From Phenylobacterium sp. J426 (lineage in GTDB: Bacteria; Pseudomonadota; Alphaproteobacteria; Caulobacterales; Caulobacteraceae), in the NCBI RefSeq assembly GCF_024699945.1, contig NZ_JAJOMY010000001.1:2480001-2544000 (forward strand): a DNA stretch of 64,000 nt, given 5' to 3'. Below are positions 29,598-38,201 of this stretch, in pieces (the first letter of the stretch is position 1; every line of letters begins with the position of its first letter). Both the position numbers and the translations under genes were made by a program. Under the pieces are notes generated by a model, which worked only from the letters and a program-made list of their open reading frames with translations, searched no databases and was not told the origin of the DNA.

Positions 29598-30119
29598 ATG
29601 AGACGGCTGGCCATCCTGCTGCGGGCGGTGAACGTCGGCGGCATCCAGCTGAAGATGGCCGACTTCAAGGCCGTGCTGGCGGCCGAGGGCTTCGAGGCGC
29701 CGGAGACCCTGCTGGCCAGCGGCAATGCGGTGGTGGCGACCAACGCCAGGGCGGACGCCGTGGAGGCGCAGATCGCCGCCGCCCTGACGGCGAAGCTCGG
29801 CCTCTCCACGGACGTCTTCGCGCGTGACCGGGCGGAGCTGGAGGCGGTGATCGCCGCCAATCCGTTCACGGCCTTCGCCGCCGAACAGCCGTCGCGGATG
29901 ATGGCGGTGTTCCTGAAGGCGGAGCCGCCGAAGGACCTGGACCCGCTTCGCCGCCATGCGGTCTTCGGCGAGGAGATCGCGCCGGGGCCGGGCTGCCTCT
30001 ACATCACCTATCCGGACGGGGCGGGCCGCTCCAAGCTGGCCGGCGCCAAGGCGCTCACCGGCATCGGGACCTCGCGCAACTGGAACACGGTGCGCAGGCT
30101 CGCGGAGAAGCTGGCCTGA
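29598..30119 (+). CDS. DUF1697 domain protein
   Basis: 173 residues. The sequence RLAILLRAVNVGGIQLKMADFKAVL at the N-terminus, GFEAPETLLASGNAVV and the C-terminal LTGIGTSRNWNTVRRLAE are diagnostic of DUF1697 (PF08002). Members are small cytosolic proteins of unknown role. It directly follows the GST gene. Confidence 0.9.
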   Translation: MRRLAILLRAVNVGGIQLKMADFKAVLAAEGFEAPETLLASGNAVVATNARADAVEAQIAAALTAKLGLSTDVFARDRAELEAVIAANPFTAFAAEQPSRMMAVFLKAEPPKDLDPLRRHAVFGEEIAPGPGCLYITYPDGAGRSKLAGAKALTGIGTSRNWNTVRRLAEKLA

Positions 30120-30159
30120 GGGCGGCCCACGCCCGCCCTGAGGGCTGGCTGCCTGGCTC

Positions 30160-31542
30160 TCAGAGCCTCAAGCCCGTGAGGTGGAGCGCCACGCCGGCCG
30201 CCGCACAGCCCGCCAGCAGCGGCAGCACGCCGACCTTGAAGCGGAAGGCCGCGACGGCGGCGAGCGCTGCGAGAAGCAGGCTGGAGATGTTGGCCGAGGC
30301 CAGGACCGGCGTATCCAGCGCGAGCGGACCTGCCACGACGGTCCGCACCTCGCGGAACAGGACGTGCAGACCGAACCAGAGCGCCAGGTTCAGGATCACG
30401 CCGACGACGGCGGCGGTGATCGCGGACAGGGCGGCGTTCAGCGCCCTCGCGCCACGGAGGGCTTCGACGAAGGGCGCGCCCAGGAAGATCCACAGGAAGC
30501 AGGGCGTGAACGTCACCCAGGTGGTGAGCAGCCCGCCGAGCACGCCGGCCAGGAGCGGATCCACGCCGGCGGCGCCCCGGTAGGCCCCCATGAAACCGAC
30601 GAACTGGGTGACCATGATCAGCGGGCCGGGCGTGGTCTCTGCCATGCCCAGGCCGTCCAGCATCTCTCCGGGACCCAGCCAGCCGAAGGTCTGCACCGCC
30701 TCCTGGGCGACATAGGCGAGGACGGCATAGGCCCCGCCGAAGGTGACGACCGCCATCTTGGAGAAGAAGACCGCGATCTGCGTGAACACGTGGTCCCAGC
30801 CGAGCGCCAGGCCGAGCGCCAGGACCGGCGCCGTCCAGAGGCCGAGCAGCACGGCGCTCACGCCGAGCGCCCATCGCAGGTTGGGTCTCGCATGGTCCGG
30901 CGTCTCTTCGCCCAGCACGGTCTCGGCGTCGGGGACGGCGTTCTCCACCTTGGGCCCGTGAGCCCCGCCGACGGCGAAGGCGGGCAGGTCCAGCCGCCCG
31001 CCGAGGAAGCCGATCGCCCCCGCGGCCAGGATGATCAGCGGGAAGGGCGCATCGAAGGCGTAGATCGCCACGAACGCCGCCGCCGCCAGGCCGATCATGA
31101 CCGGGTTTCGCAGCGACTTGCCGCCGACGCGGATCACGGCCTGGACCACGACCACGAGGACCGCGGCCTTCAGGCCGAAGAAGACCGCGCTCACCGCCCC
31201 GAGCGATCCGTACAGGGCGTAGAGGATGCTCAGCGCCATGATCGCAACGGCGCCTGGCAGCACGAAGAGGACCCCGGCGATAAGGCCGCCCAGCGTCCGG
31301 TTCATCAGCCAGCCGATGTAGATGGCGAGCTGCTGGGCCTCGGGGCCGGGCAGCAGCATGCAGTAGTTGAGCGCGTGCAGGAACCGGCGCTCCCCGAGCC
31401 ACCGCTTCTCCTCGACCAGGATGCGGTGCATCACGGCGATCTGGCCGGCGGGGCCGCCGAAGCTCAGGGCGGCGATCCGCGCCCACACCCTGAGCGCCTC
31501 GGCGAGGCTGACGTTGTTCGGGGGCGTTCGGGCGCCGGCCAT
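30160..31542 (-). CDS. chrA: Chromate efflux transporter ChrA
   Basis: 460 residues with two homologous CHR domains, the long-chain form. The first has ALSFGGPAGQIAVMHRILVEEKRWL and LLPGPEAQQLAIYIGW, the second VVTFGGAYAVLAYVAQEAVQ and ETTPGPLIMVTQFVGF, the paired GG and PGP motifs of the family. About ten to twelve membrane helices. ATG 31542 is preferred since GGAG precedes it at six bases; ATG 31554 and 31596 are upstream alternatives. It is expected to export chromate in antiport with protons or anions. Confidence 0.92.
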   Translation of the reverse strand: MAGARTPPNNVSLAEALRVWARIAALSFGGPAGQIAVMHRILVEEKRWLGERRFLHALNYCMLLPGPEAQQLAIYIGWLMNRTLGGLIAGVLFVLPGAVAIMALSILYALYGSLGAVSAVFFGLKAAVLVVVVQAVIRVGGKSLRNPVMIGLAAAAFVAIYAFDAPFPLIILAAGAIGFLGGRLDLPAFAVGGAHGPKVENAVPDAETVLGEETPDHARPNLRWALGVSAVLLGLWTAPVLALGLALGWDHVFTQIAVFFSKMAVVTFGGAYAVLAYVAQEAVQTFGWLGPGEMLDGLGMAETTPGPLIMVTQFVGFMGAYRGAAGVDPLLAGVLGGLLTTWVTFTPCFLWIFLGAPFVEALRGARALNAALSAITAAVVGVILNLALWFGLHVLFREVRTVVAGPLALDTPVLASANISSLLLAALAAVAAFRFKVGVLPLLAGCAAAGVALHLTGLRL

Positions 31543-31822
31543 GCGCGTCTCCATGCGGAGTTGCGCGGTGCTTGGGCCGAAGCCTGACCGGGACACCGCT
31601 TCATCCCGGTAAGGCCTTCATAGCACGGGCATCGAGCCCCTCAAGCGGGGGCGGAGCTTGCGAAGGCGGCGGGCAGGTGAGGGGGCGGACGAGAGCCTGA
31701 GCTGGTTTGCCGGATGCCGGCAGGTGGTCGGGCGTGGACTGCGGCTCTCGGCTCCAGAGCCGACCCTCTCAAGTGCGGCTAGGGGTGGAAAGGCGACGTT
31801 GGCACAGCTAGCGTCACCGTTG

Positions 31823-31990
31823 ATGCGTAGACCATGGATCGTCGTTGCAGCGCTCTGCGGAGCCGGGCTCCTGGCCCTACTGACGTATATTCGGCTCTCA
31901 CCGGAGGTCGCCCGAGATGTCTGCCTTGATGGAGGCGGAGCGTGGCGGGAAGGTAAGTGCGTCGGGAGGCGACCCGTTGCGGACCTTTAG
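31823..31990 (+). CDS. Small membrane protein with CLDGGGAW-C motif
   Basis: 55 residues. One membrane helix (WIVVAALCGAGLLALLTYI) starts at residue 5. A short outer part with the motif CLDGGGAWREGKC follows, where the two cysteines could form a disulfide. Similar small proteins with a C-L-D-x-GG-x-W core are frequent in Caulobacterales. An in-frame upstream extension is possible but lacks a membrane-protein character. Function unknown. Confidence 0.5.
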   Translation: MRRPWIVVAALCGAGLLALLTYIRLSPEVARDVCLDGGGAWREGKCVGRRPVADL

Positions 31991-32137
31991 CGCGAGACGT
32001 CGCACGGTAGCGTAGGCGCGCAGCGACAGACGCAACTGAGAACTACGGGTTCGCTGGAACTCTTTCGACCGCGCTGACCCATTCCACGCCGAAGGCGGCC
32101 GCTCTGAAGGTCGGCAGGGTGGTGAGCGGACGTTGGC

Positions 32138-32503
32138 TCAGCGACGCTCGCCAACGAGCGGACGCCGCCTTACGGCCCAGCTCGCAGAACTTAAAAGGAG
32201 CAGGCTCGCGCCGACCAGGAAAGCCATCGCAAGCGCGCACCCCGCAGCTATGGCCGTGACCACGCCGACGAGCGGACCGCCAGGAAGATCGAGCAAGTCC
32301 CAGTATCCGCCGCCTATCGCCCCAACCGTGACCATGGCAATCGGCGTCAGGAGTAGACCGAGCATGAGCCCTCCGGCGAAGAGCGCCTTTGGGTGACGCC
32401 GGCCAAAGGAAGACCGGGAAGCAATCAGCCACGTTGCGCCTCCCGAACAAGCCGAGGGGATGACGACAAGCGCTGTGGCAAACGCGAACTCCGCTGCGCT
32501 CAT
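32138..32503 (-). CDS. Small integral membrane protein, unknown
   Basis: 121 residues with three hydrophobic stretches (about 5-28, 44-70 and 80-108) and an Arg-rich cytoplasmic tail (VRRRPLVGERR). ATG 32503 follows GGAG at proper spacing. No homology recognised. Base composition here (31.6-32.7 kb) is less G/C-rich than adjacent metabolic genes. Confidence 0.55.
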   Translation of the reverse strand: MSAAEFAFATALVVIPSACSGGATWLIASRSSFGRRHPKALFAGGLMLGLLLTPIAMVTVGAIGGGYWDLLDLPGGPLVGVVTAIAAGCALAMAFLVGASLLLLSSASWAVRRRPLVGERR

Positions 32504-32709
32504 GCAGTCTCCAATCCGACCTGGCTCCGAGCGTAAGAGATTTGAGGCGCACCGCCGATAGAAGACGTTCTGAACGCCGGGAATGGGTCGTGCGCCGACC
32601 TTCGCCTGGGTCCCGAATGCGGACCTTCGCGCTGGCCACCGCAAGGCTGACGTTGCGAACATCAGCCCGGCCCGGTGAGGGGACGCAGCCGTCGCTGCGC
32701 CCGGGGCGC

Positions 32710-33439
32710 TCATGCCGCGGGAGCCTGGATGAGTTCGTGGTAGCGGTCGGCGAGGCGGTTCAGCTCTCCCGCCGCATCACCTTCGAATGACGAGCCATGC
32801 ATCAGCGCCAACCGCCGCGGCCTGAGCTCGGCGAGCTTGCGGATCGTCGGGACGGTCAAGACGCCGAGGCTGGTGGCCTGAAAGGTCGCCTCCGCCGCCA
32901 TTGCAGCCTCGACGATGGGCTGGCGTGTCAGCGGCTCTCCGTCACCGACATGGGTGAAGAGATCGCCGCAGAAAAGCGTCTCGGTGGTCTCTTCATAGAG
33001 GACCTGGGCTTCCCATCCGTGGGGGGACGTGCGGCGTGGCGATGATGCGGACCCGTTTGCCGCCGAGGTCCAACACTTCATCCTGCGCCAGGGCGCGGGG
33101 AGGCCGCACGGCCAGATCGCTCACGGAAACCTGGCAGCCCAGCTCGCTGTAGACCACCTGGGCCTGCGGAGCGGCCTCGAGCCACAGGTTCATCGCCCCG
33201 CATTCGTCAGCCTCGACATGACCGAAGCTGATCCAACGCAGCTGCTCCAGGGGGAGTATTTTCGCGAAGGCGTCGGAGACCAGCGGAAACATCGCGCGCT
33301 GACCGCAATGAAACAGGAGCGGCTCGTCGCCTGCGATGAGGAACTGGTTGAAGGTGAACCCGGCCGGCGGCGCCACGTCCGGAACATGGGTCGACAAGCG
33401 GAAGATGCCGTCGGCGATCTCGGCAACCCTTGTTTCCAT
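32710..33439 (-). CDS. MBL-fold di-iron (ODP/FprA-like) protein, frame broken
   Basis: About 242 residues after repair. The beta-lactamase-like domain of flavodiiron proteins is recognised from FTFNQFLIAGDEPLLFHCG, the iron-ligand segment HVEADECGAMN near residue 73 and ETLFCGDLF near 165. No flavodoxin domain follows, so this is a stand-alone ODP. Related proteins serve as oxygen or NO sensors or reductases; MCP-linked ODP sensors use the same fold. The frame breaks at the G6 run 33021-33026; with five G it reads TPHVPHGWEAQVLY. Confidence 0.85.
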
Positions 33440-33595
33440 GAGAGGACCCCGCGGTTGTGAGCCGCGCGCAGGCTAGGCCCTGGGCGGCCGTGCAGCAAGG
33501 TCAGCAGCGGCCGATGCGCCGGCTCCGCGCGGGGCGGCGGCTCGACAAGGCGGGCGCCGCCGCCTAGCGTCCGGTTTTCCGCCCTGCGCCGCCAC

Positions 33596-34372
33596 ATGCC
33601 CTCGGTCCCCCTCCGCAACTGGACGTCACCGTTCCTCACCAGCGTCTATGGCGCGCTGGCCCTGGGGGTGTTCCTGGGGTTCTCCGGACCGTTCGGCTCG
33701 TTCCGGTCGCTTTCGGCGCCCCCGCGCTACGCCTTCTGGTTCGGCTGCGTGGCGACGGGCTATGGACTGGCGATCGCCACCCTGCAGCTGCTTCGTCCCA
33801 TGGCGGCGTTCGCGCGCCTGCCGAAGGTCGCCGCGATCATCCTGGTGGGGCTGGTCTCGACGCTGCCGATGATGTTCGTCGTCGCCTGGGGCCTGCAGGT
33901 GGTGCTTCCCGGACGGTCGACGGCGCCGGGACAGCTGGTGTCGCTCTATTTCTCGGTCGCGGCGGTGCAGGTGGTCATCGCGGGCATCGCCACATGGCCG
34001 TTCCTGGCGCCCCGCGACGCGGCGCCCGCCGCGGACGACCCGAACCTCGACCGCTTCTTCGAACGGGTTCCGGAGCGCCTGGGACGCGACCTGTTGGCGC
34101 TCGAGGCCCAGGACCACTACCTGATGGTCCACACGCGCCGGGGCTCGGCCCTCATCTACATGCCGCTCAGCGAGGCCACGCAGATCCTGCCGCGGCAGCT
34201 CGGCTTCCAGGCGCACCGGCGCTGGTGGGTCGCCCGCAAGGAAGTCGAACGGCTGCGCCGGGACGGTCATCAGACGCATCTCGAGCTGACGGGCGGCCTG
34301 ACGGTGCCGGTGGGCCGGACCTACCTCGCGGCCGTCCGCGCCAGCCTCGCGGCGTCGGTGGCGTTGCCGTAA
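33596..34372 (+). CDS. Membrane-anchored LytTR transcription regulator
   Basis: 258 residues. Four membrane helices occupy residues 12-135 (ending VVIAGIATWPFL). A linker leads to a LytTR DNA-binding domain from about 165: LLALEAQDHYLMVHTRRGSALI, LPRQLGFQAHRRWWVARKEVE, then a final TVPVGRTYLAAVRASL. Such proteins anchor the DNA-binding domain to the inner membrane, with the membrane part as the sensor. The next gene, on the same strand, encodes a secreted protein and could be co-regulated. Confidence 0.88.
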   Translation: MPSVPLRNWTSPFLTSVYGALALGVFLGFSGPFGSFRSLSAPPRYAFWFGCVATGYGLAIATLQLLRPMAAFARLPKVAAIILVGLVSTLPMMFVVAWGLQVVLPGRSTAPGQLVSLYFSVAAVQVVIAGIATWPFLAPRDAAPAADDPNLDRFFERVPERLGRDLLALEAQDHYLMVHTRRGSALIYMPLSEATQILPRQLGFQAHRRWWVARKEVERLRRDGHQTHLELTGGLTVPVGRTYLAAVRASLAASVALP

Positions 34373-34473
34373 AGCTCCGCCGCGCGAATGGCATTGGCGG
34401 AATCCGCCGTTGCCGGGTCGGGTCGGCCGAGCGAGAGGGCGGCGAATTCCAAGCCGCTTCACCCGGAGACCCG

Positions 34474-34932
34474 ATGCGCCACCGACTTCTCGCCTGCGCC
34501 CTCATGCTCGCCACGGCCGCACCGGCCGCGGGCTTCGCGCAGCAGCCCACCGTCCTGAAGACCACCTGCGACGGGGGCCCGTCACGCCCCGCGGACCCGG
34601 CCGCCGGCGCGGCGGACCTGGCGGGGGTCTGGGACTTCTACCTCGATGTGGGCGGCGTCCCCAGTTTCGGTCTGCTGGCCGTGGGCCGGCTCGACGGACG
34701 CTATGGCGGGACGCTGACGCCGGTGCGGACCGCGCCGGTCATCCTGCGCAGCCTGACGGTCAGCGACCAGACGGTGCGGATGGTCGTCGGATCGGCCGAA
34801 GGCGACGTCATCTTCGACGGCGTGCTTTCCGGCGCGGCCGACCGCATGTGCGGGATCGTGGCCTATCACGGCGGTCAGCTGCTGCCGATGGTGGCGCAGC
34901 GGCGGTCGCGGCCGCCGCCCGGCCCGCGCTAG
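34474..34932 (+). CDS. Secreted protein of unknown function
   Basis: 152 residues with a signal peptide (LLACALMLATAAPAAGFAQ). The mature protein is beta-rich: DLAGVWDFYLDVGGVPSFGLLAVGRL, then YGGTLTPVRTAPVILRSLTV and GDVIFDGVLSG. This resembles small lipocalin-like or META-type repeats. Two cysteines are present, in TTCDGG and DRMCGI. ATG 34474 follows CCGGAGAC. It lies about 100 bases after the LytTR gene. Confidence 0.7.
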   Translation: MRHRLLACALMLATAAPAAGFAQQPTVLKTTCDGGPSRPADPAAGAADLAGVWDFYLDVGGVPSFGLLAVGRLDGRYGGTLTPVRTAPVILRSLTVSDQTVRMVVGSAEGDVIFDGVLSGAADRMCGIVAYHGGQLLPMVAQRRSRPPPGPR

Positions 34933-35025
34933 GCCCCGCGCCCGGCGAGGGGCAGCTCAGAACCTTGGCCGTCGAGGATCGTTGTAGCTGGCGAGGGCGT
35001 AAGGCGGGGCAGCGATGGAGACAAC

Positions 35026-35211
35026 ATGGCCGACAGTCCGCGGGCGCGCCGCACATCCCCGATGAGCCTGATCGTCATTGCAGTGGTCTTCGCGGTGGCG
35101 GCGACGGTGGCCTTCCTGCTCTACGACGCGAACCGGCCGCGCGCGCTGGACGCCGGCGGCCTTCCGGCGGCCGCGCCCAGCGCCGCCGACCAGGGGCGGC
35201 CGACGCCGTGA
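35026..35211 (+). CDS. Small single-pass membrane protein
   Basis: 61 residues. A positively charged N-terminus (ADSPRARRTSP) is followed by one membrane helix (LIVIAVVFAVAATVAFLLY) and a Pro/Ala-rich tail. ATG 35026 is preceded by GGAG. No family recognised. Confidence 0.55.
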   Translation: MADSPRARRTSPMSLIVIAVVFAVAATVAFLLYDANRPRALDAGGLPAAAPSAADQGRPTP

Positions 35212-35239
35212 GGGGCCGGGCCGGGCGCGGCCCGGGCGG

Positions 35240-35470
35240 CTAGGGGTAGAGCACCTCGCGCCAGGCGGCGACGTCGGGGCGGGCGCGCTCGCGGTGCAGG
35301 CGCGCGAGCTTCAGGGGGCCATCCCAGACCTCGACGACCGACACCTCGGGCGCGCGGGAGAAGATCAGGTCGACGTGGGCGAGCGCCCGATCGTCGTCAG
35401 GGTGCCCGGTGGCCAGGAAATCCGGTTCATCGCCGGCTTCGCCGATGAGGAAATAGGAATAGACGGTCAC
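35240..35470 (-). CDS. Small hypothetical protein
   Basis: 76 residues from a GTG at 35470, with GGAG eight bases upstream. It reads TVYSYFLIGEAGDEPDFLATGHPDDDRALAH and then VVEVWDGPLKLARLHRERA, a pattern seen in short conserved alphaproteobacterial proteins. No membrane segment or catalytic motif. Function unknown. Confidence 0.6.
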   Translation of the reverse strand: MTVYSYFLIGEAGDEPDFLATGHPDDDRALAHVDLIFSRAPEVSVVEVWDGPLKLARLHRERARPDVAAWREVLYP

Positions 35471-35657
35471 GGCGGCTCCTCTGCCTGCGTTGAAGTCCGC
35501 GAACGCGAGACGATCGAAGCGGCCTGGACGGTCATTCCTCGCCGAGGCCCTGGAACAACGAGGTAGGTCGGCCGTCGCCGCGCTTCAACGACTGAGCAGG
35601 GCTGCTCCTGGTCTTGTGATCGGGGCGTCGTGACTGGCGGCGGGGACCCGCGCGCCC

Positions 35658-37285
35658 TTAGCCGCCGGGGTGGAGACCTGGCGCTTCCTGACCCGTGCGG
35701 GCGACGTATTCGGTGTAGCCGCCGCCGTACTGGTGCACGCCGTCCGGGGTCAGCTCCAGCACGCGGTTCGACAGCGCCGCCAGGAAGTGGCGGTCGTGGC
35801 TGACGAACAGCATCGTCCCCTCGAAGTCCGCCAGCGCCTGGACCAGCATCTCCTTCGTGGCCATGTCGAGGTGGTTGGTCGGCTCGTCGAGGACCAGCAG
35901 GTTGGGCGGGTCAAACAGCATCTTGGCCATCACCAGGCGGGCCTTCTCGCCCCCGGAGAGGACGCGGCAGGGCTTCTCGACGTCGTCGCCGGAGAAGCCG
36001 AAACAGCCCGCCAGGGTGCGCAGCTGGCCCTGGCCGGCCTGGGGGAACGAGCCGTCCAGCGACTCGAAGATCGTCTCCTCGCCGTCCAGCAGATCCATGG
36101 AGTGCTGGGCGAAATAGCCCATCTTCACGCTGGCCCCGACGTTCACCACGCCCCTGTCCGGCTTGATGGCGCCGGCCGCGAGCTTCAGCAGGGTCGACTT
36201 GCCGGCCCCGTTGGCGCCCAGCACGCACCAGCGTTCCCTGCGCCGCACGAGGAAGTCCAGGCCCTGGTAGATCGGCTGCTCGCCATAGGCCTTGTGGACG
36301 CCCTTCAGGCTGACCACGTCCTCGCCCGAGCGCGGCGGGCTGCGGAACTCGAACTGGACCGACTGGCGCCGGCGCGGCGGCTCGACCCGCTCGATCTTGT
36401 CCAGCTTCTTGACGCGGCTCTGCACCTGGGCGGCATGGCTGGCGCGCGCCTTGAAGCGCTCGATGAACTTGATCTCCTTGGCCAGCATGGCCTGCTGGCG
36501 CTCGTACTGCGCCTGGCGCTGCTGTTCGGTGAGCGCCCGCTGCTGGTCGTAGAAGTCGAGGTCGCCGGAATAGGTGACGAGCGAACCCGCGTCGATCTCC
36601 ACCACCTTGCCGATGATGCGGTTCATGAACGCGCGGTCGTGCGAGGTCATCAGCAGCGCGCCGTCGTAGGCCTTGAGGAAGCCCTCCAGCCAGATCAGGC
36701 TTTCCAGATCGAGGTGGTTGCTGGGCTCGTCGAGCAGCATCGCATCCGGGCGCATCAGCAGGATGCGGGCCAGCGCCACGCGCATCTTCCAGCCGCCGGA
36801 CAGCAGGCCGACGTCGGCGTCCATCCGCTCCTGGCTGAAGCTGAGGCCGGCCAGCACCTCGCGGGCGCGGGCCTCCAGCGCATAGCCGTCCAGCTCCTGG
36901 AACCGCTCCTGCACCTCGCCGTAGCGTTCGATGACGGCGTCCAGCTCGTCGGCCCGGTCGGGATCGACCATGGCCGCCTCGAGCTCGGCCATCTCGGCGG
37001 CGAGCGCGCTGACCGGACCCACGCCGTCCATCACCGCGGCCACCGCGCTCTGGCCCGACATCTCGCCCACGTCCTGGCTGAAGTAGCCGATGGTCATGCC
37101 GGGATCGATGACGACGAGGCCGTCATCGGGCTGCTCCTGGCCGGTGATCATGCGGAACAGGGTGGTCTTGCCGGCGCCGTTCGGGCCGACGAGGCCGACC
37201 TTCTCCCCTTGAGGACGCCCATCGAGGCTTCGATGAACAGGATCTGGTGGCCGTTCTGCTTGGAGATGTTGTCGAGGCGGATCAT
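35658..37285 (-). CDS. ABC-F family ATPase, frame broken
   Basis: About 542 residues after repair, two ABC domains without membrane segments. The first Walker A (GPNGAGKTT) lies near residue 36, the first signature is LSGGWKMRVALARIL and the first Walker B LLDEPSNHLD. The second set is GANGAGKST, LSGGEKARLVMAKML and LVLDEPTNHLD. Between the domains is the charged linker typical of ribosome-binding ABC-F proteins (Uup/YheS/EttA group). The N-terminus from ATG 37285 (MIRLDNISKQNG) is in a different frame; the C4 run 37205-37208 lacks one base, and restoring it gives LKGEKVGLVGPN. Confidence 0.93.
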
Positions 37286-37431
37286 CGGGCGCCCTGCTAG
37301 CCCGCGGCCGGGGAGAACGCCAGCGCGGCGGGTGGGCTATTCGTCCCAGTCCGCGCGCCTACTCGCGCCCGACGGAAGGGGGTAGACTGCGGAGGATGGC
37401 TCCACGTGGGGTGGGTTGGAGGACGCGAGAG

Positions 37432-38155
37432 ATGCCTGAGGCCGCGAACGATGCGGGGCCCGCCCGGCTGACGATCACCGACGCCGACCTCCACGCCTAT
37501 GTCCACCACGCCCTCGAGTCCGGCCGGCGACGGGAGGTCGAGGGGCTGCTGGCCTGCAATCCCGACCTGGCGGCGCGGGTGATGACGCAGATGCACCTGC
37601 GCGGACGCGAGCGCCCGAGGCGGCGGCGCGGCTTCGCCGTGACCAGCCTCGCGCTGGGCCTGGCCGCCTGCCTCGGCACCGGCGCCGGCTGGGCGGCCGC
37701 GGAGTACCGCGACCTCGATGGCTGGCGCGAGATCGACGGCGGCGCGCCGCCGGAATACGTGGAGGAGGCGGCGGAGTCCCGCCAGGCCGCGGACCTGCGC
37801 GAGCGCATGGCCTCGCAGGCGGAGACCGCCGAGCTGGACGTCGGCGAGATCCGCGACCGGCTGGGCGTGGAGCTGCCGGCGGCGCCGGAGGGCTGGCGCG
37901 TCCGCAACGTTCAGGTCTTCCCCACCGACGACGGCCCGGGCGTGAACCTGGTGCTGGAAACCGGCGACCAGCGCCGCCTGCAACTGTTCGCCGTCGCGGC
38001 GGGCCGCCGCACGGCGGCCCGAGCTGGCGCGGAAGGGGGACGAGACCGTGGCGTTCTGGCAGCGGGACGGGGCGGCGTTTGTGCTCAGCGGGTCACGGTC
38101 GCGGTCGAAACTTCTGGAAGACGTGGCCGCGCTCGGCGGAAACGGCCGGCTCTAG
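37432..38155 (+). CDS. Putative transmembrane anti-sigma factor, frame broken
   Basis: About 240 residues. An N-terminal domain (LTITDADLHAYVHHALESGRRREVEGLLACNPDLAARV) matches the zinc-less anti-sigma pattern. A basic RPRRRRG stretch and one membrane helix (VTSLALGLAACLGTGAGWAAA) follow, then a periplasmic domain. The last part is in another frame: the shift occurs near 38010-38025, after which the reading PELARKGDETVAFWQRDG to NGRL ends at 38155. This is the usual C-terminus of FecR-unrelated anti-sigma proteins of Caulobacterales. ATG 37432 follows GGAGG. No sigma gene is adjacent. Confidence 0.7.
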
Positions 38156-38201
38156 GCCGGCGGGCGTTGGAACGGGCGGCGTCACACCCTAGCTGTGCGG
38201 C

